From positions 3,157,590 to 3,221,589 of the forward strand of contig CM034608.1 of assembly GCA_020091685.1 (NCBI GenBank): a DNA stretch of 64,000 bases, given 5' to 3'. The position numbers were made by a program, and so were the translations under genes. The notes under the pieces are model-generated. The model was given only the letters and a program-made list of their open reading frames with translations. It was not told where the DNA came from and searched no databases. Shown here piece by piece: positions 23,301 through 38,110 of this stretch; the stretch's first letter is position 1; every line of letters starts with the position of its first letter. This DNA is from Lutjanus erythropterus (Eukaryota; Chordata; Actinopteri; Lutjaniformes; Lutjanidae).

Positions 23301-26300
23301 TCAGAATGCATTGAGTAAGGTTGGGTTCTGAACTCTGTACTTTTAAGGGTACAGACCAAATTACGCTAGAAAGAGCTGCTTGTTCAAGTCACAGTGAGTC
23401 AACAGTGAGCCCAAAACGGCTGAAAGTGTTATACTTCTCAAAACGCGACACAGACAACACTTGTTGCAACATTTGTAGTGTGAAATGCAAAGCTGGTGAG
23501 GGCAGCATGTGTGACCAAACACAAAATACAGTATATTTAAGAGCTGAAGAGTGCACCATTTATCATAGCCTGAGAGCCAAGTCGCCCACAGCAGCTGCAG
23601 CTAACGTTAGCATACCTGCAGCTAGTGTCTAAACACTGTAGTGTTAACTTAAGCCTTCATGGGCAACAAGTGAGGCATCAACAACTTCACTGAACTCTTT
23701 TTTCACTGTCCTGGTTAACATTAGCATAGCATTTTCATTATTATAACCAGGGGTGGAAGTAACTGATTACAAATACTCAAATTACAGTAATTAAGGAGTT
23801 TTTTTGGGGTACTTGTACTTTTATGAGTAGATTTTCTAGCCTGTACTTTCACTAATTCTTAAGTAAGTATTACACTATGTAATCTACTTAGTTACTTTTA
23901 AACCCATAGTTGAGTACTGAGTACAATTTGATTTAATATCCATTAAATCCTGTATTTTAGAGGCCACAAATGACACAAATCACAAATGGGTCAATGAGAA
24001 CAACGACACAGAAATGAAAAACAACACTAAACACTGCGGAAAAAAAACATCCTTCATATCTTATAAGTTATTAATCAGTTGTAAGTGTGACATCAATGGT
24101 TCTGACTATTTTTTGAGATGAATACTTTGTACTTTTACTTCAGTATATTTCTAACACTAGTACTTTTACTTGTAATATTACAGAAAGGTAACAGTACTTG
24201 TACTTGAATACAGATTTTCAGTACTCTTCTCACCACTGATTACAACAGAGATTACATTTATGTCATTACACAGAAAGTACCAAAAAATAAATAAATCCCC
24301 AAATCGTGTGGGTACCGGTACAGAATTCCAGGTACTCTACCCTATTATTGAATGAAGCATTGACAACTTCATCATCATCTTCGGATGATTAGCCTCATTA
24401 ACCTGTTGGATAATTTGTTGTTGGAGATAGCTGGACTTTTTTCACTGTCTTGGTTGATGTTAGCGTAGCATTTCCATTATTATTACTTGAATGTTTTAAA
24501 TAAAAAATGTTAAAATTAAGAAGTTTTGGCTTATTTTTTTCACAACAGAAATTACATTTTCATCATAACATAGAGAGTTAAATACCAAAAAATGTTTCTG
24601 TTGGGTACTGGTACTGAATTCCAGGTACCTGTAGCTGTACCTTATACGTTAACATGTTTTGTCTTTTCATGAGATTTATCAATAAGAAAAATATAGACTA
24701 TAAGACCAGCCTTATCCAGTGAGTGTTTCTGAATGTGTTGCTTTCTCTGGATTTCAGTCATTCCCCTACAGTATGTAAATGTGTATGTAAACTTGTTGAG
24801 ACTTTCGTCTAGCTTGTCTTTGACAACAATAAATCATGACATGATGTCATCGACAGTGATGAATTATCCCTCTCAAGCAAGTTTCAAGTCTGAACAAGTT
24901 GATTTTTTTTATAGTGCAGTGAAATGAACTGAAGCCAATAGCTGACTGAAAGAAAAAAAACAAACACATTTACATGACTGGTAGTAAAAGGGCCCCAATA
25001 TGTAAAAAAGAACGGTAGTAGGGGCTGTGAAATGTACAGGTGAGAGCTGAGTGGACAAACTGTGTGATTCTGTCCATTTCAGTCAAGCTAATAGGCCAAG
25101 TCCATCTACTATTGTTTGCCTGAGCATGTGTCATTTCACGCACTCAGTTTGTGTTCCAAACAGGCGCCGAGGCTCCAGAATCGCCTCCTCACTCAGACAG
25201 AAAATGGTGGATTCGGCTCTTTCTAGTTCTAGTGCAGCTCTCTGCCCGAAACCCTGTGTGGGGCCAGGAAAAGGGGAGAGAGGAATGCAAGTCTGCTGAT
25301 GGCTGCTCCAGGCTTGGAGGAAGGTCGGGACAGAGGGAGGGGAGGATTTAATGAAGGGAACGCAGAGGAGGAGGAGGGAGGAGGAGGAGGAGGGAGAGGG
25401 GGAGGAGGGGGAGGAGGGAGAGGCAGACAGCTTGGCCCCTCAGCTCTTTGGGAAGACTCACAGGCTGCTCTGGAAAACACAGGATGTGGGCATGCAGGCG
25501 GGGAGAACGGGTTTAGACATCCCCCCCAACCCCACCCCCAACCGCCCACACACACACACGCACACACACACACGCACACACAATTCCATTCTCTCCATTC
25601 CTCTCTTAACCCTTTCCTGCCTCGCTCCTCCGCAGCCCAAAGAAGCAGTGTGTTAGGGCGTTCTGCTCATAAGGAACCTGGTCACAGTCGGCTTTCAGCA
25701 CTAACCTGATTTCTTAAATGTCATGTAAACAAGAAAACACAGTTTCCATAATCAGGGTGAAGGATTTACGAGCAATCCAGTTGACACAGTTACATTTATG
25801 TTACCCGTTTCTTGACCATGTTTTGCTGAAACAGGTTTCTACGGGGCTCTTATTTGAATATGTGCATTTCAAAGCTTTCACAGGAAAAATATCACTGTGA
25901 CAGCAGGGCTGATGAAGGATGGGAAATATCAGTACACAAAGCTATGCCTCTTTGTATTAAAAATAATCAAGTTAACTTGAAATTGAAATAAAGTCCAATC
26001 AGTCCAATTAGACAAGAAAATACAACTTCAAGCTGCAGCGTCACAAAATATGCCAACTAGATCGACAAATAGTGGATTTTTAACAGTTCTGATGATATGA
26101 TAATGACAATGCGGAGCCTGTGTTTATTTCGTTGACTAAAAATTTTTCTCACGGTTTTTGTTGGTTACTTTTTTCATTGATATAAATGAGAGAATAAGTA
26201 AAAACATAAAAACTATGATGAAATCTGTTGAGATGTCTGTCAACGAATAAAAACAGAACAAAAATTTTTGGGACTAAGTTGAACAGCGATTAGAGCTGCA

Positions 26301-29300
26301 CGATTTTGTAAAAAAGTCAAATATTGTGATTATTATGGCTGAAATTGCGATTGCAATATGTGATACAATTAGTGGGAATGATCATTTGTGCAACATTACA
26401 ACATTTAGGAGACAAAGAACAGACATGTAGATAAATTTCATGTTTGGTATCAAGGAAAAAAAAAACCTCTGTTAACCATGTAGAGCGACAATCACTGGTA
26501 AAAATGCAACAAACTTAAAGCAACATTTGCAGGTGAGTCATCCCATAATTCAGGCACAGGTTTTTGTTTTTCAAGATAACATTACTGTATCTGCTAACCT
26601 GAGCTGGTGTATTTCCTTTTAAATTGAAAAAGAAACAGCTGCTGTCCTGTACTGATTAGAGAAGTGAATTATGCGAGTTCCTAATCTTAGATTGTAAATT
26701 AAAAGACTGATTGACACGCTAAAGATAATAAGCAAGGGTGCCATGAGAGGTTAACCCAAGTAAACTCAGTTTATCTGTATTTACCACTACACCAGAGCAG
26801 TAGTATATTAAGTGGTAATAACAGGTTAATAGACGTTTCCTTCTGGAGTATGTGGTTGGAAATGACTTAAGTCTTATGATATTTAGTCGCCTAAAACTAA
26901 ACTTGCACTAAAACCACTCAGATGACAAAAGTATGACCAACTAATTGGAATTATAGTCTAAAGTCTATGACTACAACTAAATCAAAATTTGCAGTTTGGA
27001 GCAGAAAGAAGTTGATAGTCAATTAAACAGCTGTAAGCTAAATGCTTATGTTAGAAAGTGAAGATGCTAGCATGGTGATGTTTATCAGATGTACCATTTA
27101 CTGCAGTTGTCAATTTAGTTTAGTGACTTAAGTTAGTCACAGTTAGTCATTATTCATTTTCATCTCCCCGGGACAATGAATGTCTGCACCTAAAGTTTAG
27201 TACAGACGTGGTTCCCAGAGGATGGATCCTAATGACTTTACCTTCTTTACCGCCACCATAAGGTCAAAATTCTATTTTCTCCAATACTTTTATGACTACA
27301 TACCTGAAAAACTAATGACACTACTTTAATCTAAACTTAATCTAAACTATGTTAGCATGCTTACATTAGCATTTAGCACAAAGCACCACTGAGTACAGCC
27401 TCATAATGCCTTCAGACTCCTGTTTTTATACATTAGCTGAAAAAGAACTCTATGGAAACATCTTTTAGTACACACTTAGTCACACCATCATCTCTAACAG
27501 TGATTTTTTTAGACTGAACTGCAGTCCATTTACTCTTGTAGGTGTAGTAAAATTCAGTGTTTTCACACATAACGGCATCTTAAATAGAAAGATTCACGCA
27601 GTGATTGCAAACCATCTCCACAGTGCTGATCTTAGATGGAACCAAGAGCACTGAATCAGTACACATCTGTATCACACTATACATTTCTACAGTATATAGC
27701 CTTGCTCTGTGAGAGCATCCACCAAAGAAATCCACCATGGTCTGCAGTCATTGTACAAATATATTCCCTAATAATAACTATGACATTGTTCTGTCTCGTT
27801 TAACAAAGGCGAGCACAAACACACATTTTATATTTATGCGGTTCAAGTTTGGTGGTTTATCTAGGCAAGTCGTAATTCACGTTCTTTTCGCTTAGGTTTT
27901 TTAGTTTTGGGTCAGCCAAGATTCTTACCTCGGCCTTGTACATTCTGATCAGGCCCTGGTTGACTTTGGACCAGGAGGGAACGGCGCTGATGTTCCACAG
28001 CTGGTTGGAGTGTTCAGCAAACGGACCCGTCTTCATCTACAGAACAGAGACAGAGGGACAAGGATGAGGAGAAGAGGAACAGGCGAGACAGGTTTGGTGT
28101 GACTCATCCGCACTAACACAACATACAGGACTTGAGCCTCATGAAAAAGTTCCAAAGGAGAATCCAAATCAAATGAAAACACATTCATTAAGTTTAACAT
28201 ACTTACTTATTAACTTATTAAATTACTATTAAACATATAGCATCAGTTTTTGTGTGTTTATTTTTGTGTAAGATTTTTACATACTTTATTATGCATATAT
28301 GAGCAGTTAACTATGCATGTTGTGGCTACTGGAACAATGCTTATTATGCTTAATAAATCCTTTATTAAGCACTTACTAACAGTTTACCATGCTTTAAAAA
28401 TTATATTATTATAATAGTAGTTTAGTAATGTAGTAGTAGTATATTTTAATAATTTTAAGACTTTTATTAACATTCTTAAGCAGTAAATATATTCTTATAA
28501 GTGCTTGGAGATGTCTTATAATCTAACAATAAACATGTTTATTATGCTGTTATTACAGCATATACATGTGTTAATAAGCACCTTAAAAGGGTCTTACTGC
28601 CTATTAACTAATGCTTATTGCAGGCACCCTTATATAAAGTGTTACCCAATGTAGTATATAAATCATAGTTCATGTCTTTAATTAATGTTACTGCACCACA
28701 AGGTTGAAATGATTTTAACAACCTTTTAGTTGTCCTGAAATCATAGTTACAGTTATATATCCAAAACCAGTTTTTATAAAATCAAACACTTCTTCTGTAG
28801 GCTGGAAAAGTGGCTTTAAAAAGTTTAGAGTTTCTTCGGAGATGAAGCTCTGGTCAGCCTGAGTTGACTCAGTTACATTGGATTGCGATGATGACCCATA
28901 TTCATGGTGGAAAAGCCAGATTTTGGCAAAACTATGAGTTTTGGAACATACTGGACATGGAAAGTGGAGAAGTTTTACACTGTGAAAATGGGTCACCAGT
29001 AGAACCAACTGTAAATAACTGCATCCAAGCTGACTGAAGCTGCTTTTCTCAGTAAACCAACAAATTGCAAACTTTTTATATCCATCTTTAAAACTCTGAT
29101 TTTGACTTTTCTTTTTAGTTTTTTAAAAGGCACTGCTGGTTCAGGGTGGGAATGTGAGAAATGCAGAACTACCGATAACACAGAAGTGTACAGTTAATAT
29201 GTCCTGAACAGGAACAGATCCTACTGTGTTTAAAGGAAGATGTGGAGCTGATGCTCAGCAGTAAGGAATCCAAAGATAACCCTGCTGTTTGACTTATCCC

Positions 29301-32300
29301 ACAGTCCAGGGCGAGGCTACAGCAAAGTCTGTGCAAATGGTTCAAGATTTATTTTGATTTCTGGAGGTCAAAGAGCTGCTATTATCAATATTTTCATATT
29401 TAAAAATCACATGACTACTTGCATGTGAAAGTGGTCATTGTAGTGACAAACCCAGAGAGAATTATCACCTGACTCAACGTTGTTTTAATTCCCTCGCACA
29501 GCATACAACATCTTTTCAGTGATACAACTCTGAAATGTACCTGTTCAGCACCAAACAGCAGACGAGACAAAATTACTCGCTGATGAACACAGTGGAACAT
29601 TTAGCAGCTTAAGAGCCAGATGTTTCTTTCATAAGTTGGTGAACACCAAAACAGAGCTAAAAGAGAGTGAACATTAGGGCTGCAACTAACGATTATTTTC
29701 ATATTGCTTAACTGAGAAAATAATCAACAGGTTAATCGATTATTAACCAATGAGTGGTTTGGTCTGTAAAATGTCAGAAAATGGTCAAAAATGATGATCT
29801 TTTTTTTTTCAAAGCCAAGCTGCCATCCTCAAATGTATTTACTGTCATAAGAAAACAGAAAATATTCACATCTGAGAAGCTCAAATCAGGGAATTTGGAC
29901 ATCTTTTTTTATCATAAAATTACTCAAAAGGGTTTATCGATTATCAAAATACTTGGCAATAATAATCCATTAATCGTTGCAGCTCTGGTGAATATTAAAC
30001 TGACACTCAGCAGATGGCCAGAAATACAATTCCAAAGAAATGATAATGTTGCTCTGTGTCTGCTGGATGTGTGAATAAGCAACTGTTTCCTACCAAGTTT
30101 GTCATATCAATTTAAAGGTCTGGTGTGTAAGATTTATGGAACAGAATATTCCAAAGGATATTGTCATTATTAGTGTACAATCGTCTGAAAATAATATGTA
30201 TATGTATATATTTGGTGTTACCTTAGAATGAGCCCTTCATATCTACAGAGGGAACAGATCATCTGCCACAGAATTCACCATGTTGTGCCACCATGTTTCT
30301 ACAGTAGCAGACAAACCAAACACTGGCTCCGGATGCAGCCTTCTGTCTTTTTCGCTGGTTCCTCAGACACTGTTGGTTCTCTTCCATGCTAGAATGGGAA
30401 GGCTGAGGAAACACATTTGCAATCTGAAAGCTCATCCCTAAATACCACTAAATCCTACACTCTGGTCCTTTGAAGGGTGATAAAATGATGCTTGTTTGAA
30501 GCTGCATAAAACCAAAACAAGCTGAAAGAAGCTAAATCACTCCAGAGCTGGCAGGAAGTGCAGTCGGTTTAGAATTCTCTGAAGGTTTGCCACTATGAGC
30601 AACTACATGTAGTCATATTACCTATTATTAATATTAAAATGTTAAAGGATCAGTGTGTATGATTTAGTGGCATACAGCGATGACGTTGAAGACTGCAAAC
30701 ACCCCACCTCATCCTCCCCTTCTAAGCATGTGGGAGAACCTATCATGGCTTCAAAACTCAGAAAAATGTTCTCTCTTAAGCCAGTGTTTGGGTTCTTCAT
30801 TCTGGGCTGCTGTAGAAACTTGTTGGTACAACACGTTGGCCTCTGTAGGTATAAAGGGCTCATTCTAAGACAAAAAACCACAATGATTCCTCAGGTGACT
30901 GTATCACCTACTCCTGAGAGCTGGGGCAAATCATGTCCCAAAACAAAAACATTTTAAAAATGATTAATACCGACACTAATTCCATTTTTTTCTTGAAAAT
31001 GAAATGAAATGTTTTGGTTTGCTTGAATTTTTTTTTTTTTTAACTTCTAAACTTGCTCTGTGCCAGAAAACAGACTCGAACCAGATAAGAAATCGCAACT
31101 TAAAACTATCGAACAAAACAACAAATGTGTTAAAAGCCTTTGAAAATCTAAAACTAATAATATCAACTGATAACAGGGGTATAAAAGTGTGCTATTATAA
31201 TCATCTTTGTTTCAAACATTGGCCCTTTAAAGTTGTTTCCCAGATTTCTGTCAACTTTGTCAGATTTTTACAAAAACCTGATTTAATCAGGCATAAAAAA
31301 GGGCCTAGCTACACTCTAAGGACCCCTGCCTCACTTCCTGGTTTAAAAAGGGCAGGACTGCACTGGTAAACTTTATATTTTTAGACAAATTCATTCAATA
31401 ATATTTCTATCAGATGTGTCTCAACCATAACATGTCGACTCTGTAGTCCTTCTAAATCAAAGTTAAATAAGAATTATGCTTTAAAATGTGTATTTTGATT
31501 AACATTAAGAGACTCTGAGACACTTTAAAAAAATAAAATCTCTGCTCACTATGACTCTGCTCTGAAATGGAAAAAATGTTACAACAACTGTAACTCTGTC
31601 TGCATTTAATAAAAAATGTAATCACTAGGAGGGTGGACTGTTACAAAGTTTAATAGCCAAGAGTATGTTTCAGCATAATTGAAGGAAATTTCTGCTATAT
31701 TCTGCCAAAAGATCCCCTTCAATCTTACACCCTGGACCTTTAATTAGTGCAACATTACAAATGACATGAAAGGAAATCGGGGAAGTAACTTTCCAACACC
31801 ACCACATCATTTCTGCAGACTTTTTAATCACGCTGCATATTTGACTTTATTTCCATGTAGATACTAAAAGACTGAATGTTTTGGAGGGGAATGGATACAT
31901 ACATAAAGTATTATCTGGTTTGAGACAGAATTTGAAATAAAAGTACTGCATGTAAACATTTTGATCATATATGTCATGTCACTAATAAAGAAAATCTATT
32001 CACTGCAGGGAGTTTAGTCCCTGTGGAGTTTATTGATGCTGCTGGCTGACTAATCAATGACTGGAATTTAAAAGCTGCACTTACTGGCACCCAACAGTGC
32101 CCCCACTGTTGATGTTTGGGAATGCAACTGTGAACTGTGGAAATGATCCCATAAGCACATTGAATCTGGTTATGTAGGCTCTAATGCTGTGACCGTACGG
32201 GTGTTTGTGATTTTTAAATATTTGTCTCTTTTTGATGAAGCTGAAAGAAAAATACAGAGCAAGACGAATGTGCGTGACTACAATATGAAAAACAGCAGAT

Positions 32301-35300
32301 TGTTTTCCTCAATCACTGATGAAAATGTGGGAAAAAATCTACTGCTTTCTTATTACATTGATTACTCTGCTCTCAAAGAACATGCGGAACAAAAGGCTGA
32401 TTGTTGCTGCAGCAATCACCTAAATATTAATAAATTCTGGAATTAAAAATTAGGGTGTTAGCTTTCATACAGACAACACACAGTAAAAATATGCACAAGA
32501 ACAATAGACAGTCACTGTAACAAGTAAGACTTGACAAAAACAAATGTATGAATTCATAAATGTATGAATGAAGTGAGCACTATAGACCGTTTTCCCACCA
32601 TCTCCTCCCAAGAGGCAGAGGAACCCAAACCCAGACCCTGGGGCATCAATCTAACAACCCCCTCCTTTTTCCATCCCCCCCGTCCACCCCTCCTTGCACC
32701 GCTCGAGACACTTTCCAGGGCCTCGCATGAGAACACATGGGGGAAGGGCATGGAAGAAGGGAGGGAAAAGGGGGGTGGAGACAGCCCGTATTCCCTGGAG
32801 GAAGGAGTGATTCACAGCAGCATGTGGGGAAGGAAGTGACTCATGTTTAGGACGGCGCACACACACACATACACACACACACGCACGCACACTAGAGCCT
32901 TGTGTGTGAATTAAAAAAAGAACACGAGTTTGAAGTATCCACATGTGTGTGAATAGGAGGAAAATACTTATGGAGTGTTGCTTACTTACAGGCCCGTCTC
33001 AGCAACAGTAAACAAAAGAGGCAAAACAAGCCTGCAGTCAAGACTGAGTAACGCCACTAATACATCCAAGACAGGAAAGAGTGTTTTCATGGTTATTCTG
33101 TAGCACGCCAAAGAAAAACACTGTATATTTAACATGTTTTGTTGTCAGTTCAACCCACAGTTAGGTTGATTTCACCTAGTTAACTATTAAGCCTCAGTGT
33201 TGTTGCTATGGTTACCTACAGGTAAATAAACTTTGCAGTTTGAGTGAGAATGGAGGTTAGATTGTTGACTGGAGCCACCTTTAATGTGTCCCCATGTGGT
33301 AATGGACCAGAATCAGTATATCATTATGCTTCATACATTATCTGATCACATCCTTGGTATGACACAGAGCTACACAGTACTTGCTAAAATGTGACTCATG
33401 ATTTGTCTCCCTAAGATTTGAGACCACAATGCTCTTACGGCTAAATTCCACCAGCCATGGTGGCGTTATGGCCGTGCAGCGGCAGCCACAGCTGATCACA
33501 GCCACTCTACAACACCGGCAGCGCCTCGGAGCATCCCAGAGGCAGCTTTCCACTCTGCTCCGAGGCTGCTTTAGATGGATGGCGCGCCAATCGGCACAGA
33601 GCAGATCGAACGGGCAGGAAGTCAGACACAGAAAAAGTAGAGATAATCCAGTCAATTTTCAAAATCAAAGACCTCGTGCAGACGTGCTGAACTCTTCAGA
33701 TAAAAAAAACGAACACATATGAGACAACTTTTACTTTGAAATTATGAGTGTCTTTCTGTTTCCTTGTCTAAGTGCTAATTCTCTGGTCCATAATTTCCAT
33801 AATTTGGTGTCCTCCACTGGCTACTTCTGCCTTTATGTCATCAGTTTTATCTATCAGCGATCCCACATCTCTTTCAAATCAAACATTGCTGTCCCATTTT
33901 TGACAGGATGTGAGGTCAAAGGATGTGTCATACACTTTCACAATCAAATCCTGTGGGCTAATTAGGCTTTATATTACTGTATTAGCTGATACGTATGTTA
34001 AGAATACTGCATTAGACTAAAATAATTTGTTTAGACTACTTTCAATCTAAATGACTAGTTATCAAGAGAGGTTTTCTTAATTTTGATTTTGGTGACCTGC
34101 AAATTTGCTAACAAACCATCTGGACAGTGCTAATCGAAATGGTGGAAGTTATCATAGTGTATTAGCTTCATTGTATGATCCACTTTTATTTAACCTCCTC
34201 TTTCAGAATACAAACTGCTCCACAAAACAGGAGTGGTTTGCAGACAGTTATGAGACAGGAACTGATAGTACAAGTATATCTACAGCTGCAACATTTAATT
34301 GATGAATCTATTATTAATCAATCATTAAATTTATCACCAACGATTTTGATTTAAAAAATGTCAATTGTCTGAGTTCATCTTCTTAAATGTGGTTTAACTT
34401 GAATATCTTTGGGTTATGGACAAAACAAAACATTTGAGTAGGTCATCTTGAGCTTTGGGAAACACTGATCAACATTTTCTGACGTTTTATGAAGCAAATG
34501 ACTAATCGATTAGTGCAGAAAATTGATCGACAGTTCGATTGACTGACAATGAAAAAAAAAAATTACTCTGAACCAATCACAAACATCTTGGATAGCACTA
34601 AGCTCAGGATGTAGCAACAGTGCTGCTGCAAAATAGTGTTGAGAGAGAACTTATTTTGGTGGAACATATGTCAGGAGGTGAGCTCTGGCATTAAAATGAC
34701 TACATCACTGCTAATAGCTGTTAGCTTGTTTACGTAGCAACTTGAAGGTTGTTGTTGTTTCCCAGGGACTTTGAAAACTGAGACAGCAGATGCTGCGATG
34801 CCAGCTGAAACCAAGCAACCAACGGCAGGCTTATACCTGCAGTGTACATCTGGTGAGTCAGAATGTGTCTGAGGAAAACAGCCTCATCTTTTCATTGTGC
34901 CTTCCCATTTGCTGCATTACATTACCCTTTCGCTAGCTTGCTTAATTGTTAGCCTTGGTGGTGTCTAGACGCCAACAGCTTTGGCGCTCATGTTGCCATT
35001 GCCTAGGAGCAGTGTTCTCACTTCTTAACCATTTGAATGCCAAGCATATCGTGTACACGACTTCCCATGTCATAACCACAGAACCTGGCATTGCCAGACT
35101 AATTTGCAACCTCTCAGTTCATCTTCAGTTTCCAAGAGACTTCTGAACGCAACTGGACAGACGTCCAACCCGTGAGCAGAAAAATGTACGACATATAACT
35201 TTTCAGATCTAGACCGGTGATGCTCCTCTGTCAATCATCATCCATATCAAATAAACTAATGTGATTGACTCGACCAGGAATGGAAGGGGGTCAGACGTAT

Positions 35301-38065
35301 CTGCTAGAGAAAATAACAACATAGGCACAGGAGATGTGTCTGGTTCCCGGGCTAGTGACCACGGGCTCATGAGTGCCATTTGACAGAATATACTCACTAC
35401 ACCAGCAATCTTCTAGAACCAAAAATTTTCGCTAAGACATACAGATAAATTGTGCTGTACCACTTTCTGCTGTGACCAGGCCTCAACTCTTCTGTTTAGA
35501 CCAAGTGAGCCATTTGGCTTTGGTAACCAAAGCATACACTGAACTTAACTCAGCAACGGATCCAGTGATTTTGGCCAGGACTGATACTGAGTATCAGATC
35601 AGTGCATCCCTGTTGTTTTCATTATTGAATAATCTGGATTAGATTATTTTCTTGATTCACTGTTTAGTTTATAAAATGTAAAAAAAACTTCACCATTCCA
35701 ATTTTCAGAGCTCGAGGTGACATCTTCAAATGTCTATTGTTTTGAGCGCCTGACAGCAAAGCAAACAATATTCAGTTTACAATTACATAAAAACAGACAA
35801 AAGAAGAAAATGGTCAAATTGGAGACGCTGCGACCAGAGAATTTTTTACAATTTGCTGGAAAAAAAAGACCCAAATGACTAACTGATTGTCAAAACAGTT
35901 GCAGATTAATTTTTCTGTTGATCGCCTAACCATTCAACTGGCTCAGTCACAGAAGAAATACCAAATTACAGTCAACAAAACAGACAATGAAAAAGACGGA
36001 GCAAAGTCACAAAAAATAAAAACTGCGAGCAACGGATGAGGAGAACCACGGAGGCCCTTCTTGACACAACAGCAGCATCCTTTCATGACCGTGAGGAGGA
36101 GGGAGAGGTCAAGCAGCAGGAGGAGGAGGAGGAGGTGGAGGAAAGAGAGGCGAGGAGGTGGTGCTTCTGAGTGAGAAGGAGGAAAAGGATGTAGCTGCTC
36201 CACCAACGCCCTCCTCTACTTCCCTCCCCTCCTTTTCCTCCGAAAACCAAAAAACAAAGCACACGGTTCCTGCTCTGGCACCCTCCCAACAGAATCCATC
36301 TGCCTTTCCCCCGGTCTTCCTTTTCCTGGACAAAACCACATTCAGCTGTGCTCCACCAGTTTAATTCCAACAGCTAAATCAGGACAAAACCAGTACAATG
36401 TCTATACAAGTACACACAGTACTGTATGTACATAGTGAATATAAATCAATATGTAATTATTTAAAACACTCCATGGGCAATCTGAATCTGAAAATTCAAC
36501 AGTTAGAGCAGACAGAGAGAAAAAATATTGAAATTTAAATAAAGAAATTGGAAAACGTCAACCACATGGACAGAGTAGGGTCCATTAGGGGGCAGTATTA
36601 CATATTTTTTACCTCCCCATGTTGTATTGTAGAACTGACAGATTGTTCACAATCACGCTTTGGCTCCACAAACGAAAATAAAAAACTTATGTTGAAACAG
36701 CAGGGAAGCTCGGAGAAAATCTGGGAGTTGAGGTCACAGCTGCCAATTAAACAAACCCAGAGTTTACAGCTAATTTACAAAATTAGCTTGCAAATTTAAA
36801 GGGACAGTTTGTTTTTTTTGAGGCACTTATCTAGATTCAGTGTATAACCTACAGTGGATGGCAGCCGGCAGCAGAGCTGTGATGATTACCTCATTACCAC
36901 AATATCGCGGTCATGTGACGCCTGCCACAGGGTTGAGCTCATTACTGTCATCACCACAAATTTAATTTTGTGGGGTCAATCTCATGTTATTTGATTGCAC
37001 AATGCATTTGGGGTTAGCCTTGTTACACATGACAAGTCAGGAACACAGCCTCTGATTGGCTGACAACTCTAGGATTTTTCCTGCCTATCAAGCTCAAACG
37101 CTTCTATTTTTGGCCACCGCCTTTGTTGAAAATTCAGACAAAAACATAGGCCAAAAGGGGTTTTTTGTAACGGCAAAGCTATTGAGCTTTTTGACAGCCG
37201 CTGCTTTGGTGCGCCTATACCACAGACGTGCATGTCACGCAAGGGCGCGGCACTCGAGTGTGGCGGCAACGAGGGGATGATGCATTCAAAACTTCTGCAA
37301 GATCAAGATTAAGACTGGGTTAAAAAAAAAAAAAATCAATTAATCAACTCTAACCCCTAAATCAATCTTCTAATATGTGTATTTTCTCCTGTGGATGTGT
37401 GGTATAGCCTGTGGTTTTAGTCTTGCATGACCAGCCTTTCATGAGAGATCTCGTGGTGTGAGATCTCGCTGACGCACTGCAAGGTGGTGGGAGGGGTTTA
37501 GCCACTACATGGCTCCATTCAGAGAACACAGTCATCAGTTGTATTTCAGCTCTTTACTACAGATCTGTGAGTTGTTACTGACGGCAACATTAACTAAAGC
37601 ATTTTAGGACTGTGAAATGAGATCACCATACTCTGTGTGACTGTGTGAATCCTCAACAACTGTTGCAGTCAGCATGTTAACTGTTCACAGTAATAAAAGG
37701 CAAACTAGCTGGGCTAGTCACTTAGCTTATCACTTGGTGAAGCTAATTTCCACAGGCTAATTACTAAAACGGGTCTTTACAGATATTACAGCGATCCAGT
37801 TAACATCAACAAGACAGAGCAACATCATGAACACCAGAGAGAGAATTCAGTTATTGAGGACCATGAGTCTGACAGCACATCGTCTGTGACCGCAAGTCTG
37901 CGACAAAGCCAGAAACATTACAGACAGTGGAGCAACAGGAAGGAAGGAAACAAGTGCATACTTTCAAAATTAAAGTCTTTGAATAAAAACGTCTAAAAAT
38001 TAAGAATTCATAACATAAAATAAAAGTTAATAAAAGCTGTTCACTTAGGGTGGAGGCTTCCATTG

Positions 38066-38110
<45 letters not shown>

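Noticed and set aside
25299-25709. 136-codon Gly-rich frame and the opposing Pro/Ser-rich frame
   Set aside because: They translate GGA and CA simple repeats; low-complexity artefact.
32651-32944. - strand frame with a hydrophobic N-terminus and CVCVCVC run
   Set aside because: The Cys/Val run is a translated CA repeat, and the rest has no recognisable feature.
36083-36370. Ser/Leu-rich frames on the - strand around the GGA tract
   Set aside because: Simple-repeat translation in a ptpa intron.
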